The notes under the pieces were generated by a model. The model searched no databases and had not been told where the DNA came from. It worked only from the letters and a program-made list of their open reading frames with translations. This document shows positions 9,930-18,184 of a stretch of 61,507 nucleotides of DNA, piece after piece. Location of the stretch: the NCBI GenBank assembly GCA_028875245.1, contig JAPPEU010000053.1, positions 1 to 61,507 on the forward strand, read 5' to 3'. Source of the stretch: Chloroflexota bacterium. GTDB taxonomy: Bacteria; Chloroflexota; Anaerolineae; Aggregatilineales; Phototrophicaceae. The translations under genes were made by a program, and so were the position numbers. Numbering within the stretch: position 1 is the first letter of the stretch; every line of letters begins with the position of its first letter.

Positions 9930-9932
9930 GGC

Positions 9933-10970
9933 GTGTCCTTCAATATCAGGGAGCATCCTCATCGTCGTTACAACCCGCTCCTCGACGAGTGGGTCTTGGT
10001 ATCGCCCCAGCGGACGCAGCGCCCCTGGCAGGGACGCGCCGAACAGAAGCCGCCCGACCGGCGTCCGCGCTATGATCCGGATTGTTATCTTTGCCCTGGC
10101 AGCCTCCGCGCCAATGGCGAGCGCAATCCGAACTATGACAGCACCTTTGTCTTTGTCAATGACTTCGCCGCGGTCCTGCCGCATGCTCCAACCGCGCAAA
10201 TGGCGGAGGATCCGCTGTTTCGCCTGGAATCGGTACGCGGCGAGGCGCGCGTCATCTGTTTTTCGCCGCGGCACGATTTGACACTGGCGGAGATCTCCGC
10301 CGCGGAGATAAGAATTGTGATTGATCTCTGGGCTCAGCAGAGCGCCGAGCTGGGCGAACGCTTCGCTTGGGTACAGGTTTTTGAAAACCGCGGCGAAATC
10401 ATGGGCGCGTCGAATCCGCACCCGCATGGGCAGATCTGGGCGACGGAGACTATGGGCACAATCGCCGCGCGTGAAGACCGGCAGCAGCGAAACTACCATG
10501 AGCGTTACGGCGGAAGCCTGCTGCTCGATTATGCGGAACGGGAAAGGCGGATGGGCGAGCGCTGCGTCCTTGAGAATGAGCGCTGGCTGGTCGTCGTGCC
10601 CTATTGGGCCGTCTGGCCCTTTGAGACGCTCTTGCTGCCCAAGATGATAGTGCGGCGGCTGCCCGATCTGACCGAGCGGGCGCGAATTGACCTAGCCGCG
10701 ATTCTCAAGCGCCTGCTCGTCAAATACGACAATCTCTTTGAAGTGTCTTTCCCTTATTCAATGGGTTGGCATGGCGCGCCTTTCAACGGCGAGGACAATG
10801 CGCATTGGCAATTGCACGCTCATTTCTTCCCGCCTCTGTTGCGTTCGGCCACGGTGAAGAAGTTCATGGTCGGCTACGAGATGCTGGCCGAAGCCCAGCG
10901 CGATATCACGCCCGAGGCTGCCGCCCAGCGCCTGCGCGATGCTCCCGCGAGGCATTTCCGGCGGCCATAA
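9933..10970 (+). CDS. galT: Galactose-1-phosphate uridylyltransferase
   Basis: Leloir pathway enzyme that exchanges UMP between UDP-glucose and galactose-1-phosphate. The 345-residue protein has the zinc-site CYLC (51-54), the catalytic HPHGQ (163-167, His165 the nucleophile) and the C-terminal [14 protein letters not shown] with a second His pair. The start is GTG three bases after the hydratase stop. galK and galE are not in the window. It converges on the serine hydrolase gene with a nine-base gap. Confidence 0.93.
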   Translation: MSFNIREHPHRRYNPLLDEWVLVSPQRTQRPWQGRAEQKPPDRRPRYDPDCYLCPGSLRANGERNPNYDSTFVFVNDFAAVLPHAPTAQMAEDPLFRLESVRGEARVICFSPRHDLTLAEISAAEIRIVIDLWAQQSAELGERFAWVQVFENRGEIMGASNPHPHGQIWATETMGTIAAREDRQQRNYHERYGGSLLLDYAERERRMGERCVLENERWLVVVPYWAVWPFETLLLPKMIVRRLPDLTERARIDLAAILKRLLVKYDNLFEVSFPYSMGWHGAPFNGEDNAHWQLHAHFFPPLLRSATVKKFMVGYEMLAEAQRDITPEAAAQRLRDAPARHFRRP

Positions 10971-10979
10971 GCCGCGCCC

Positions 10980-12689
10980 TCAACCCTCCCAGGTCCATTG
11001 AAGCAGATCGCCGACCAGGGGATCGCCGAAGTAATTGCAGCTGTTGGCGTCGGGGATAATCCATTCGCGGCCAGTTGCTTGCGGACGATCGGGATTGTAG
11101 TGGTTGTAAACGCGGCGCGACACTTCGGCGAAGAGCGGCAAAGATTCTTGAAAGTTCAGCCACGCCGGCTGAAATAGCATCATTGCTATCACGTAGTCGC
11201 CGCCCGGTGTGAAGAACAAGGCGGCATTGCCATGCGTATCCGGTATCCAGCCATGCTTGTGGGCGACGCGCGTTTCGGCCGGCGCGCCGGACTTCAAGAG
11301 CGCGTCGACGGTATTGTTGCTCATCACATGCAGCATCTGGCGGCATTCGCGCGCTTCAATCCCGCCGCCGAAGCGATCGATCAACGCGCCGCCTCCTTCG
11401 TAAGCGCATTGGTATAGATTGGCGAGCAGCGAGCCGATTTCAACGACAGTCGTTTGATTGGAGGGGTCAGGCTCTGCCTTGACCTGGTCGGCTGAAGTTT
11501 GGGGAAAGCGAACGGGGAAGGGCGGCGGTTCAGGGGTGCCGAGCGTGGTGAAAGGGGCGGTCAGAAAAGAACGCGACAGCCCCAGCCGCTGGAAAAAATC
11601 CGTGACCGCTTCCGCGCCATAATAGGTATTGCCGCCCCCGATGATTGCGATCAGGCGATTGGTGGCGGCGTTTTCGCTGCAGATCATCGTATTGAGGATA
11701 TCAGTGGCCGTCTCGATGGCGGGCGGCGTGTCAAGCGTTTCGTAGAGCTTGGCAAGAATGGCGATTTTGTTGAGGCTGGTGCCGCTGAAGGCGTAGTCGG
11801 CGCCGAAGGTGAAGGCTTCCCCGCTGGATATATCCAGGAAGAACAAAGCGCCGAAGCGGCTCGTCTGCGGGTCAAAGTTGTTCTGCAGCAGCAGAACCCA
11901 CAAGTCCTCCGCCAGGCGCTTTAAGCCGGCGCTCAGTGGCAGGGGCTGTCCCTCGTTGATGGCGCTGGCGCGGACGGCCGCCGGCGTCGGCGTCAGGGGC
12001 GGCAGGCTGAATCGCGTCTGAGAGATCGCGGCTGTATTGAAGAGTCCGCCGTCGATTTCAAGCAGGTCGCGCGCCACCCAGGCTTGGCCGCCCGCCGCAT
12101 CCGCATAACGGATCCGCACCCAGGGGAACTGCGTGTGATAACCGGTGACCTCGAAGCGATCGCCGGCATAAGCCACGCCGGCGCGCGGGTATTCGATGCC
12201 GGGCCCATAGCGGATGTTCACTTCGCCCGCCACGACGCCGCTGACTCCAAAGGCGCCAATTGTAGGCGTTTCCGTGGGCGAGGCGTGGGTGGCGGCCGGC
12301 TGCGGACCGGTCGCGGTGATCAAAGGCAAGGATGGCGCTTCCGCGTCGATTCGCAAGCCGGTGAAGGGCACGCGGTTGATGTCCCCGCTGACCAAGACCA
12401 GCGTTTCAAAAACCCAGCCCATTGGCCGGTCGGACTCGAATTCACCCAACAAGAGCCAGGGATAAAGCTGGCTTCGCCCCAGAACGGGATACTGGACGCC
12501 GGCTCTGATCTCGCCGACGAGGCGCGCTTCAATGCTGTCAGCGGCGCGCAAATTCGCCTGGCCGACGGCCTGGGCATAAACGCCGGTGTTTTGCAGCTGC
12601 GCCTGCGCCCCCCAGCCTGCAAAGCATAGCAGCGATACTGCAGCGGCCAGCGCTTGAATGGCTGCAAGCGCAAGACGCCGCCCGCGCAA
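10980..12689 (-). CDS. Secreted SH3-domain and class A beta-lactamase-like serine hydrolase
   Basis: 569 residues. A signal peptide (about 1-30, cleavage after AQA) precedes two bacterial SH3 modules: about 35-105 and 150-215, the second with NIRYGPGIEYP. A Pro/Thr linker follows, then a class A beta-lactamase/PBP-like domain from about 255. Active-site motifs are SLNK (305-308, SxxK), SEN (338-340, in place of SDN) and KHG (478-480, in place of KTG). It probably binds cell wall and acts on a peptide or ester there. Resistance to beta-lactams cannot be concluded, since no clear Glu166-type omega loop is recognised. Confidence 0.8.
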   Translation of the reverse strand: MRGRRLALAAIQALAAAVSLLCFAGWGAQAQLQNTGVYAQAVGQANLRAADSIEARLVGEIRAGVQYPVLGRSQLYPWLLLGEFESDRPMGWVFETLVLVSGDINRVPFTGLRIDAEAPSLPLITATGPQPAATHASPTETPTIGAFGVSGVVAGEVNIRYGPGIEYPRAGVAYAGDRFEVTGYHTQFPWVRIRYADAAGGQAWVARDLLEIDGGLFNTAAISQTRFSLPPLTPTPAAVRASAINEGQPLPLSAGLKRLAEDLWVLLLQNNFDPQTSRFGALFFLDISSGEAFTFGADYAFSGTSLNKIAILAKLYETLDTPPAIETATDILNTMICSENAATNRLIAIIGGGNTYYGAEAVTDFFQRLGLSRSFLTAPFTTLGTPEPPPFPVRFPQTSADQVKAEPDPSNQTTVVEIGSLLANLYQCAYEGGGALIDRFGGGIEARECRQMLHVMSNNTVDALLKSGAPAETRVAHKHGWIPDTHGNAALFFTPGGDYVIAMMLFQPAWLNFQESLPLFAEVSRRVYNHYNPDRPQATGREWIIPDANSCNYFGDPLVGDLLQWTWEG

Positions 12690-12772
12690 ACCAGCAATGA
12701 GTGGGGTGAAGCGCTTCAGACTGCCCTCTCCTCTCCTGGGGCGCTTGAGATCTCATCGTCCGAACGCGCCGC

Positions 12773-12801
12773 ATTATATCACGCGTGAAGCGCATCCTGT
12801 A
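12773..12801 (-). promoter_or_regulatory. Extended -10 promoter for the SH3/serine hydrolase gene
   Basis: Minus strand TGATATAAT gives a perfect -10 with an upstream TG (extended -10), 84 bases before the start codon. The -35 at 17-base spacing (TACAGG) is poor, as is usual for extended -10 promoters. Confidence 0.5.
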
Positions 12802-12833
12802 TACGATTTGACGGATGTCTCCCCAGCCGCGTA

Positions 12834-12861
12834 TTGACAAGCTGCCGCCGGCGTATATACT
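12834..12861 (+). promoter_or_regulatory. Promoter of tRNA-Leu
   Basis: Perfect TTGACA (12834-12839), 16-base spacer, TATACT (12856-12861). The predicted start of transcription falls a few bases before the tRNA at 12877. Confidence 0.75.
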
Positions 12862-12876
12862 GTCGCTTAACCTATT

Positions 12877-12963
12877 GCCGAAGTGGCGGAATTGGCAGAC
12901 GCGCTACGTTCAGGGCGTAGTTCTCTTCGGGGAGTGTGGGTTCGACTCCCACCTTCGGCACCA
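12877..12963 (+). tRNA. tRNA-Leu(CAG)
   Basis: 87-nt class II tRNA. The acceptor stem GCCGAAG pairs with CTTCGGC (12953-12959); discriminator A and an encoded CCA follow. The anticodon stem CTACG/CGTAG encloses TTCAGGG, anticodon CAG at 12911-12913, reading CUG. A long variable arm and a T-arm GTGGG-TTCGACT-CCCAC are present. It has its own promoter and terminator, so it is a single-gene unit. Confidence 0.97.
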
Positions 12964-12967
12964 CCTC

Positions 12968-12993
12968 AACCCGGTCCTGTGGCCGGGTTTTTT
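12968..12993 (+). terminator. Rho-independent terminator of tRNA-Leu
   Basis: Stem AACCCGG / CCGGGTT with an eight-base loop followed directly by six T, five bases after the tRNA CCA end. Confidence 0.85.
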
Positions 12994-13152
12994 CTTACTG
13001 AGTGTTCGCTGACTTTCGAAGTGAAATCCTAAAGGCGCATTTGGAATAGAACCGGCCGAGCGCGGCGGCCGCGATTGTCTTGGCCTGCGCTGGCGCAATC
13101 CATCGCCTGTATTATCATTATCTTGAGGTCAAGCGGAGAGTCATGCAGGGCG

Positions 13153-13617
13153 ATGGCGGAAGCGGAAATGAATGCCCCGGCCGCGGCGAGCGGCGCTGAC
13201 CGGCGGGCAGACGGCCGGCGATTGACCAGTATTCAGGTCATGATGGCGGTGGCGCTTGCATTCGGCTTGATTGTCACGCTCAACTTCAGCGGCCGCATCA
13301 CGCTGGATCGAGACCTGGGCCGCATCCACGCCCGCTTCTCCGCCGAGATTGACTCCTTGCTGGCCGAACAGCAAGACTTGATCGAAGAACTCAGCTATGT
13401 CAAGAGCGACGCCTATGTCGAATACTGGGCGCGCGATGAAGGCAAAATGATCCGCGAAGGTGAAGTCCTCATCATGCCCAAGAGCGGTGGCGAACCCGCC
13501 TCAACGCGCCAGTCGACCGTGCCATTGGTGGCTTTTGAAACGACCGCGTCCGAACCGGCCAATTGGGAATTGTGGTGGGCTTTGTTCTTTGATGGCGCGC
13601 CGCCGAGCTTTAACTGA
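13153..13617 (+). CDS. Septum formation initiator-like protein (FtsL/DivIC type)
   Basis: About 155 residues with the FtsB/DivIC/FtsL layout. A short polar N-terminus is followed by one membrane helix (MMAVALAFGLIVTLNF), a coiled-coil-like stretch (FSAEIDSLLAEQQDLIEELSYVKSD) and the motif YVEYWARDEGKMIREGE. The last resembles the DivIC signature in which the coil ends with YIEEYAREELGLVKPGE. It would act in the divisome at mid-cell. The start is uncertain: ATG 13153 has CAGGG just upstream, and ATG 13168 is also possible. It is followed by a convergent gene. Confidence 0.75.
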   Translation: MAEAEMNAPAAASGADRRADGRRLTSIQVMMAVALAFGLIVTLNFSGRITLDRDLGRIHARFSAEIDSLLAEQQDLIEELSYVKSDAYVEYWARDEGKMIREGEVLIMPKSGGEPASTRQSTVPLVAFETTASEPANWELWWALFFDGAPPSFN

Positions 13618-13695
13618 TTCAGCAATCTTCACACGTCAATTTCTCAGTTTCGCGCCCGTCATGGACTTTGCGGATGATCCGCCTCGCCGCTGGCT

Positions 13696-14775
13696 TCAGC
13701 GCGCCGGCGCCGCTTCCAGAACAAAAGGCGGCTGCGCGCCGGCGAAGTCCAACACGCTGGCTTCAATCCCGCCCGGTCCCACCGTCAGTTGGCTTCCCGC
13801 TCGCGCGCTGCGCAGCTTGAGCACAGCCAGCGCGTGGATCTCTCCGTCAGGCGCTTGAACGCTGCTGGTCAATGTGCCGCCGACGTGGCCTTCGGCATAA
13901 ACCGGGGCCGGGGCCGCGATCATCGAAGCGAGGTCGACCTTGACAAGGGTCTTCGCCAGGCGCTGCCGGCTCTCCATGCGCGCGATGATCTCCTGGCCGG
14001 TGTAACAGCCTTTGCTGAAGCTGATCTCGTCCCACAAGCCCACCTCCAGCGGCATATAATCCGGCGACAGTTCCAAGCCCGCCGGCCTGCCGCTGCGTAT
14101 GCGCAGGCTGTTGTAGGTCAGCGAACCGGCCGGAACCAGCCCGCAAGACGCCCCCCGCCGCAGCAGGTCGCGGTGAAGGGCGACGGCCGCTTCCCGCGCT
14201 GCGATGACGATCCAGTGAGCGCCGCAGATAGCTTTGCGCCGCGCGATTATCAGCCGCCCGAAGTCGGAGTCGATTTCAGCGCAGCCCAGCGTTGATATCG
14301 CCGATGCAGCGGGCGCAAGCCGCATCATCGCCGCGTCGGCCCGCTCGCCGTGCAGGGCGAATTGCGCCGTCTCCGCGCTGATGTCCTCGACAACGGCGTC
14401 ATCGCCGAAGAAAATGTTCCGCCTCAGATAATTCGCCAGCGCCTCGCCTTGCCCCGCCTCGCTGATCAAGAGCAGCCCGCTTGAAAGGCTGTAGCCGCCG
14501 GCGCGAAACAAGACGCGCGCGTTGGCATTGGTGAAGACGGTCGGCTTGCCCTCGTGCTGAGCCAAGTCACTCATGTCGTTGGTTGACATGCGGTTGATCA
14601 ACTCGAAGCGAGCGCGACCCGTCAACAAGATGCGGCCTTCATGCGAGCGGTCGAGCAGAATCGCCCCGCGTTGGGCCGCCGCGTATTCCAGCGCCATATC
14701 GCCATAATCCAGCGGGATATGATCGGGGGCCAGGCGCGCGCCCAGCGTTTCATGGTACTGCGATAGCTCATTCAC
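13696..14775 (-). CDS. ygfZ: YgfZ/GcvT-fold folate-binding protein
   Basis: 359 residues of the GcvT aminomethyltransferase fold. The YgfZ-specific motif KGCYTGQEIIARM near residue 245 identifies it as the tetrahydrofolate-dependent Fe-S cluster maintenance protein rather than the glycine cleavage T-protein. The region is preceded by the typical PAGSLTYNSLRIRSGRP stretch. Its start overlaps the gmk stop by four bases (ATGA), so the two are translationally coupled. The gene has no other glycine cleavage genes nearby. Confidence 0.85.
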   Translation of the reverse strand: MNELSQYHETLGARLAPDHIPLDYGDMALEYAAAQRGAILLDRSHEGRILLTGRARFELINRMSTNDMSDLAQHEGKPTVFTNANARVLFRAGGYSLSSGLLLISEAGQGEALANYLRRNIFFGDDAVVEDISAETAQFALHGERADAAMMRLAPAASAISTLGCAEIDSDFGRLIIARRKAICGAHWIVIAAREAAVALHRDLLRRGASCGLVPAGSLTYNSLRIRSGRPAGLELSPDYMPLEVGLWDEISFSKGCYTGQEIIARMESRQRLAKTLVKVDLASMIAAPAPVYAEGHVGGTLTSSVQAPDGEIHALAVLKLRSARAGSQLTVGPGGIEASVLDFAGAQPPFVLEAAPAR

Positions 14776-15398
14776 AGCTTCTCTCCCAGCAAATGCCGCG
14801 CTTTTAATTCTCGCCCGATAATGGCGGCGGTCGCTTCAATGGCCTGCGCCAGGTCATCATTGACAACGATGTAATCACAACGCGTCCGATAAGGCAGTTC
14901 CAGCGTCCTCGCGCGTTCCAGGCGCTGCTCAATATCAGTGATCTGGTCGGCGCGTTCCTGCATTCTTCGCCGAAGCAGCGCCAACTGCTCGGGGACGGCG
15001 TCGCCCGGCACGCTGACGAATATCTGCACCACATTGCGCGGGAAGGCGGCGGCCAACTCGATGGCGCCCAGGACATCGATATCGGCGATGCGCGCGGCGC
15101 CAGCGGCCAGGGCCTCATTGACGGTGGCGCGCGGAATGCCGTAAAACTTGCCCGGCGTGACTTCTTGATGCTCCAGCAGTTCGCCAGCGCGTATCATCCG
15201 CTTGAACTCCCGCTCGCTCAGGAATAGGTGTTCGCGGCCCTGCTTCTCATCGGCGCGCATGGGCCGGCTGGTGGCGGTCGCCAATTGATGGATGTTCGGG
15301 AAGCCGGCGATGATCGCTTTCATAATCGCGTTTTTGCCGGCGCCGCCCGGGCCGATCATAACAAATATGACGCCGCGAAGTTTCTCGGAGAGGGTCAC
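14772..15398 (-). CDS. gmk: Guanylate kinase family protein with altered P-loop
   Basis: Would phosphorylate GMP to GDP with ATP. 208 residues, typical length. GMP-binding ATATSRPMRADEKQGREHLFL, the YGIPRATVNEAL segment, IADIDVLGAIEL, RMQERADQITDIEQRL and the closing CDYIVVNDDL all match guanylate kinase. The P-loop reads GPGGAGKNA, so the residue after the invariant Lys, normally Ser or Thr that coordinates magnesium, is Asn. The start is GTG with GAGGA about ten bases upstream. It could be a functional variant or a paralogue; no second gmk is seen in the window. Confidence 0.82.
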   Translation of the reverse strand: MTLSEKLRGVIFVMIGPGGAGKNAIMKAIIAGFPNIHQLATATSRPMRADEKQGREHLFLSEREFKRMIRAGELLEHQEVTPGKFYGIPRATVNEALAAGAARIADIDVLGAIELAAAFPRNVVQIFVSVPGDAVPEQLALLRRRMQERADQITDIEQRLERARTLELPYRTRCDYIVVNDDLAQAIEATAAIIGRELKARHLLGEKL

Positions 15399-15573
15399 TC
15401 TGTGCTATCCTCAGATGTGATGACGGCGGGAGACAGTGTAACAACGGAGCGGGGCAATCTCCATAGCTATCCGTTGTCATAGAAGTTCCAATCTAGCCAT
15501 GCAAACGGTAACTGCAGGCACACGCGCGGTGTAACTGCCGCCCACGCAAAATACCTTGCATCGCGCCGCGTCT

Positions 15574-15625
15574 TGCTCCCCCTCCCTGATGATGCTTCGG
15601 GGAGGGGGCCGGGGGGTGGGGTTGG
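15574..15625 (+). repeat. Repeat family 2, copy 1
   Basis: Reads CTTGCTCCCCCTCCCTGATG, then a short GATGCTTCGGGG block and GGCCGGGGGGTGGGG. The same blocks occur inverted at 40189-40268. Confidence 0.7.
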
Positions 15626-15685
15626 TTGCCCGCAACGTAAACAGGGGCGTTTTGCCGAAAGGCCCAATGAAATGCGAATATTAAT

Positions 15686-15713
15686 GTGGGCGTCTCAGCG
15701 AGACGCCCCTACA
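15686..15713 (-). repeat. Repeat family 1 (GTAGGGGCG palindrome)
   Basis: GGGCGTCTC-AGC-GAGACGCCC followed by CTACA. It is the reverse orientation of the GTAGGGGCG...CGCCC element found at seven or more other intergenic sites. Confidence 0.75.
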
Positions 15714-15786
15714 GTGGTCCTCACTTTTTGCATATCTTTATTGGAGCCGCTTCTTTGTACTTGTCGTCAAGGAAAAAGGATGCACG

Positions 15787-16668
15787 ATGCCAGCGAACAT
15801 AATTGATGGACGCCAGCTTGCCCGGCGCATTCAAGATGAGATTAAGCGCGCCGTCGCCGAACTCAAAACTGAAATGGGAAACTCGCCTGGATTGGGCGTC
15901 GTACTGGTCGGGGATGATCCGGCCTCCGCCATGTATGTGCGGATGAAACGGCGCGCTTGCGAACGCGCCGGCTTGCGCTCAGAAGCGCAGCTCCTGCCGG
16001 CCGCTTCAACGCAGGCGGAGGTGGAAAACGCCGTCCGCGCCTTCAATCGCAATCCCGAGATTCACGGCATCCTGGTGCAATTGCCCCTGCCCGCTCATAT
16101 CGATGAGGAGGCCGTGCTCAACGAGATCAGCCTGGCCAAAGATGTCGATGGCATCCATCCCGTGAATTTGGGGCGGCTGGGCATGCGCGGGCGCGAGCCG
16201 ACCTTCACGCCGGCGACGCCGACCGGTGTGATGGCGCTCATCGCGGAAACGGGCCAATCCATCGAGGGCAAGGCCGCTGTGGTGATCGGGCGAAGCAATA
16301 TCGTCGGCTTGCCGGCCGCGCTGATGCTCACAAATGCCAACGCTACCGTGACGATCTGTCATAGCCGCACGCGCGATCTGCCCGCGCTGGTCAAGCGGGC
16401 CGATATCGTTGTCGCCGCGATCGGGCGCCCGGAATATGTCAAAGGCGATTGGATCAAGCCCGGCGCCATCGTCATCGATGTCGGCTCAAATTCCCTGCCC
16501 GACCCCGCCAGCGAAAAGGGATATCGATACGTGGGCGATGTCGAGTTTGCAGCGGCGCGCGCGGTGGCCGGTTTCATCACAAAAGTGCCCGGCGGCGTCG
16601 GACCGATGACCATCACCATGCTGCTGTCGAATACCCTGAAAGCGGCCCAAAGCGCTCAGAATGGCTGA
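15787..16668 (+). CDS. folD: Methylenetetrahydrofolate dehydrogenase / methenyl-THF cyclohydrolase
   Basis: Bifunctional one-carbon enzyme of 293 residues interconverting methylene-, methenyl- and formyl-THF. Visible signatures are YVRMKRRACERAG with the catalytic Lys, VQLPLPAHID, KDVDGIHPVNLGRL, the Rossmann segment VVIGRSNIVGLPAA and the closing PGGVGPMTITML. The ATG has a good AAAAAGGA site. It is the first gene of the long plus-strand run. A link to one-carbon units released in purine breakdown is possible but only suggested by position. Confidence 0.96.
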   Translation: MPANIIDGRQLARRIQDEIKRAVAELKTEMGNSPGLGVVLVGDDPASAMYVRMKRRACERAGLRSEAQLLPAASTQAEVENAVRAFNRNPEIHGILVQLPLPAHIDEEAVLNEISLAKDVDGIHPVNLGRLGMRGREPTFTPATPTGVMALIAETGQSIEGKAAVVIGRSNIVGLPAALMLTNANATVTICHSRTRDLPALVKRADIVVAAIGRPEYVKGDWIKPGAIVIDVGSNSLPDPASEKGYRYVGDVEFAAARAVAGFITKVPGGVGPMTITMLLSNTLKAAQSAQNG

Positions 16669-16733
16669 TCTTGTCAAGGACTACCGGCGCGGCGAAACCG
16701 CGGCCCGCGGCGCTATTCCACAACGGACGCATC

Positions 16734-16762
16734 TTGTGGCCTCATAAGCCTCAAGATATAGT
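16734..16762 (+). promoter_or_regulatory. Candidate promoter at the head of the purine region
   Basis: TTGTGG, 17-base spacer, TATAGT, 25 bases before the ATG of the 8-oxoguanine deaminase-like gene. Confidence 0.5.
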
Positions 16763-16786
16763 AGATGCACTGATCGGGGACAGGCT

Positions 16787-18142
16787 ATGTCTACGCTCTT
16801 GCTGAAGAATATTCGCTGCCTGGCGACCATGGACGATGACCGGCGCGAAATGGCCGGCGCCTGGATATTGATTCGCGACCGCCTGATCGTCGGCGTCGGA
16901 CCGGCCGAGACCACCCCCGTAGACGGCGCGAGCCGCGTTGTTGACCTGTCCCGTCATGTCGTATTGCCCGGCCTGGTCAATTGCCATCATCACATGTTTC
17001 AAAGCTTGACCCGGGTCCTGGCGCAGGATTGCGAGCTCTTTGATTGGCTGGCTGCGCTCTATCCCATTTGGTCGCGCTTGCGGGGCGAGCATGTCTTCAC
17101 GGCCGCCAAGTTGGCGCTGGCCGAGCTGATCCTGTCGGGCTGCACGACCGCCAGCGATCATCACTATCTGTTTCCCAATGATGTGCAGCTGGAAGACGAA
17201 ATCCGCGCGGCCGGCGAGACCGGCATTCGTTTTCATGCGGCGCGCGGCTGCATGAGCCTGGGCGAAAGCGCCGGCGGCCTGCCTCCCGACAGCCTGGTCG
17301 AAAGCGAGCCGGACATCCTGCGCGATACGCAGCGATTGATCGAGACCTGGCACGACCCGGCGCCCCAATCAATGCTGCGGATCGCCGTGGCGCCTTGTTC
17401 GCCTTTCAGCGTCACACAGGACTTGATGCGCGAGGCCGCTGCCCTGGCGCGCCATTTTGGCGTCCGTCTGCATACGCATCTGGCTGAAAACGAGAAAGAT
17501 GTCGCCTACAGCCTGGCCAGCTTTGGCGTCGGTCCCGGTCAATATGCGGCCGATGCCGGCTGGCTGGGCGACGATGTATGGCATGCGCACTGCGTAAAAT
17601 TGAGCGCCGACGAGATCTATCAATTTGGGCGCAGCGGCACCGGCGTTTGCCATTGTCCCTCATCCAATATGCGGCTGGCATCGGGCATCGCGCCGATCCG
17701 CCAGATGCTCGATTGCCGGGTCAAGGTGGGCTTGGGCGTGGACGGCTCCGCCTCAAATGACAGCGGGCATCTACTGGGCGAAGCGAGACAAGCGCTGCTC
17801 TTGCAGCGGGCGCAAGGCGATCCGGCCGCCCTGTCCGCCCGGGAAGCGCTGGAGCTGGCGACTCGGGGCGGCGCCGCCATCCTGGGACGGGATGACATCG
17901 GCCAAATCGCCGCCGGCAAGTCCGCCGACATCGTCGCTTTTCGGCTTGACGGCTTGGAGATGGCGGGCGGCTTGCATGACCCGCTCGCCGCCTTGATCTT
18001 TTGCCAGCCGCCATCAGTCGACCTGTCCATTATCAACGGCGAGATCGTCGTGGAGGACGGCAATTTGCTCACTGTCGACTTGCCGCTTCTGATTGAGAAG
18101 CACAACAAAATATCGCTGCAATTGATTCGGGGTGAAACTTGA
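16787..18142 (+). CDS. 8-oxoguanine deaminase-like amidohydrolase
   Basis: 451-residue amidohydrolase (TIM barrel) of the ATZ/TRZ group most like 8-oxoguanine deaminases, which convert 8-oxoguanine to urate. Metal ligands: NCHHHMFQS (His67 and His69), LHTHLAEN (His229/His231), WHAHC (266-269) and GVDGSASND (Asp319). The closely related hydroxydechloroatrazine and guanine deaminases cannot be excluded. It opens the purine region, is followed 42 bp later by adenine deaminase and has its own candidate promoter. Product urate or xanthine would enter the molybdenum hydroxylase step encoded downstream. Confidence 0.8.
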   Translation: MSTLLLKNIRCLATMDDDRREMAGAWILIRDRLIVGVGPAETTPVDGASRVVDLSRHVVLPGLVNCHHHMFQSLTRVLAQDCELFDWLAALYPIWSRLRGEHVFTAAKLALAELILSGCTTASDHHYLFPNDVQLEDEIRAAGETGIRFHAARGCMSLGESAGGLPPDSLVESEPDILRDTQRLIETWHDPAPQSMLRIAVAPCSPFSVTQDLMREAAALARHFGVRLHTHLAENEKDVAYSLASFGVGPGQYAADAGWLGDDVWHAHCVKLSADEIYQFGRSGTGVCHCPSSNMRLASGIAPIRQMLDCRVKVGLGVDGSASNDSGHLLGEARQALLLQRAQGDPAALSAREALELATRGGAAILGRDDIGQIAAGKSADIVAFRLDGLEMAGGLHDPLAALIFCQPPSVDLSIINGEIVVEDGNLLTVDLPLLIEKHNKISLQLIRGET

Positions 18143-18184
18143 TGCCGCTCCCTCTTCCAGCGCCGGCAAAAGTGAGGAAGGCCA

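Larger units (their letters stand above)
15399..15786. other. Intergenic region with two repeat elements
   Basis: 388 bp between divergent gmk and folD, with no convincing gene. It holds a C/G-rich hairpin element (15574-15625) and a GGGCGTCTC...GAGACGCCC palindrome (15686-15713), both members of families found elsewhere in the window. AAAAAGGA (15773-15780) is the folD ribosome site. Confidence 0.7.
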
